Origin: an uncultured Dehalococcoidia bacterium
Lineage (GTDB): Bacteria > Chloroflexota > Dehalococcoidia > Lucifugimonadales > GCA-2712585
NCBI GenBank assembly: GCA_913052045.1
Contig: CAJXDJ010000044.1
Coordinates: 1-6,896, forward strand
Direction: 5' to 3'
DNA: 6,896 bases
Shown in pieces: positions 5,911-6,896 of this stretch. Within the stretch, counting starts at the first letter, position 1, and every line of letters begins with the position of its first letter. A program made the position numbers and the translations under genes. Under the pieces are notes generated by a model. It was not told the DNA's origin, made no database searches, and saw only the letters and a list, made by a program, of their open reading frames with translations.

Positions 5911-6896
5911 CTATTTCCTCTTGTCTATCGGTATATATTCTAAATCCATCTCGCCCGTGTACTGTGTTAATGGTCGTATTAATACATTATTTTCATACTG
6001 TTCCATACATTGCAACGTCCAACCAGGAATCCGACCCAAGGCGAATATGGGTATGAACAAATCTTCAGGAATTCCTAATAGGTGGTACACCGCACCTGCA
6101 AAGAAGTCGACATTGACATATATTCCCTTATTTTGATAGGGCTTCATGACTTCCTGCAACGATGTTAGGATTTGAAACCAATGTGGCTCACCCTTTTGTT
6201 CCCCTAATACCCTCGCGCGCTCCCTCAAATGTCGAGCTCGCGGATCCTCAGCTCGATATACTCTATGTCCAAATCCCATGATGCGTTCGCCCTTTTCTAT
6301 AGTCGTCCTGGCATAGTTCTCTGCATTAGCAGGGTCTCCGATATCCTGAGCCATCTTCATGACGGATTCAGCGGCCCCGCCATGGAGAGGCCCTTTGAGC
6401 GTGCCTACTCCGGTGACTACGGCAGAATGAAGGTCGGACATGGTAGACGCAGTCACTCTAGCAGCAAATGCCGAGGCATTAGACCCATGTTCCGAATGAA
6501 TGATGAAATCTACATCCATGAGATTTGTTTCTTGATCCATTGGCTTTTGACCCGTAAGCATGTAGAGAAAATTACCCGCATGGTTCAGAGAAGGATCAGA
6601 AGCTACGGGCTCAAGGCCCTGCCGAATTCTGTGGTGAGCTGTGACAATGCACAAAGCTTGGGACGTTAATCTGATACCCTTCCGTCGAGTGGCATCTATG
6701 GACTTATCCTCTGCCTCTGGATCGAACGCAGACAACGCAGAAATCCCTGTCCTCAAGACATCCATGGGGTGACAATCCTTTATCAGTCTTATGATCTCTA
6801 CTACTTCCCCGGGAAGCCCTCTATTAGTCCTTAAAGTAGAATCAAGGTCTTCTAATTGCCGTTCCGTAGGTAAGTGTCCATAGAGGAGTAGATACG
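5911..6896 (-). CDS. Citrate synthase, N-terminus cut off by the window edge
   Basis: This enzyme condenses acetyl-CoA and oxaloacetate to citrate at the entry to the TCA cycle, in the cytoplasm. The frame stays open to the right edge of the window: the 43 codons before the internal Met at 6765 read as typical citrate synthase (for example YLLLYGHLPTERQLEDLDS), so the gene starts beyond 6896. The visible 327 residues contain, by visible-fragment numbering, HSEHGSNAS (His136), GPLHGGA (catalytic His171), GFGHRVYR (His210), NVDFFAG (catalytic Asp263), GRIPGW with Arg288 and LIRP with Arg307. The catalytic His/His/Asp set and the carboxylate-binding arginines are therefore present. The length suits the short bacterial form, about 370-390 residues, rather than the long E. 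coli GltA type. A 2-methylcitrate synthase cannot be excluded by motif reading. The stop is TAG at 5913-5911. Confidence 0.93.
   Translation of the reverse strand, partial: YLLLYGHLPTERQLEDLDSTLRTNRGLPGEVVEIIRLIKDCHPMDVLRTGISALSAFDPEAEDKSIDATRRKGIRLTSQALCIVTAHHRIRQGLEPVASDPSLNHAGNFLYMLTGQKPMDQETNLMDVDFIIHSEHGSNASAFAARVTASTMSDLHSAVVTGVGTLKGPLHGGAAESVMKMAQDIGDPANAENYARTTIEKGERIMGFGHRVYRAEDPRARHLRERARVLGEQKGEPHWFQILTSLQEVMKPYQNKGIYVNVDFFAGAVYHLLGIPEDLFIPIFALGRIPGWTLQCMEQYENNVLIRPLTQYTGEMDLEYIPIDKRK

Overview
The window looks like ordinary bacterial chromosome, moderately AT-rich and densely packed. It holds two gene groups that converge near position 4600. The host group cannot be fixed from this sequence. 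The split two-subunit glycine decarboxylase (GcvPA/GcvPB), the AhpE-type peroxiredoxin and a TrmI resembling the actinobacterial and Thermus enzymes would suit a Chloroflexota-like lineage, for example a marine SAR202-type genome. That assignment is a low-confidence inference.

Plus strand, 4-4596: gcvPA and gcvPB, joined by an ATGA stop/start overlap, encode the two halves of the glycine-cleavage P-protein. A small cupin follows with no spacer; its start codon is ambiguous. After a 122-base gap comes the most interesting gene, at 3291-3752. It is a 153-residue AhpE-like one-cysteine peroxiredoxin in which the peroxidatic Cys codon is an in-frame TGA (3426-3428). A long hairpin at 3436-3480 begins 7 nucleotides after the TGA and has the layout expected of a bacterial SECIS element. 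The protein has no Cys elsewhere. Conventional gene calling would split or miss this gene because it treats the TGA as a stop. Just downstream is a tRNA (adenine-58-N1) methyltransferase (trmI) starting with GTG.

Minus strand, 6896-4619: a citrate synthase whose N-terminus lies outside the window is followed by a MidA/NDUFAF7-family SAM-dependent methyltransferase. The 62 bases between them hold a well-formed start (SD plus ATG) and 17 codons in the same frame as the methyltransferase. An amber TAG ends this run nine bases before the methyltransferase's apparent GTG start.

The plus-strand group combines one-carbon/glycine metabolism, peroxide detoxification and tRNA modification. The minus-strand group combines a TCA-cycle enzyme with a respiratory-complex-associated methyltransferase. 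No tRNA, rRNA, mobile element, CRISPR array or convincing terminator was seen. No selenocysteine machinery (selA, selB, selC, selD) lies in the window, so the selenoprotein call rests on the gene itself and its hairpin.
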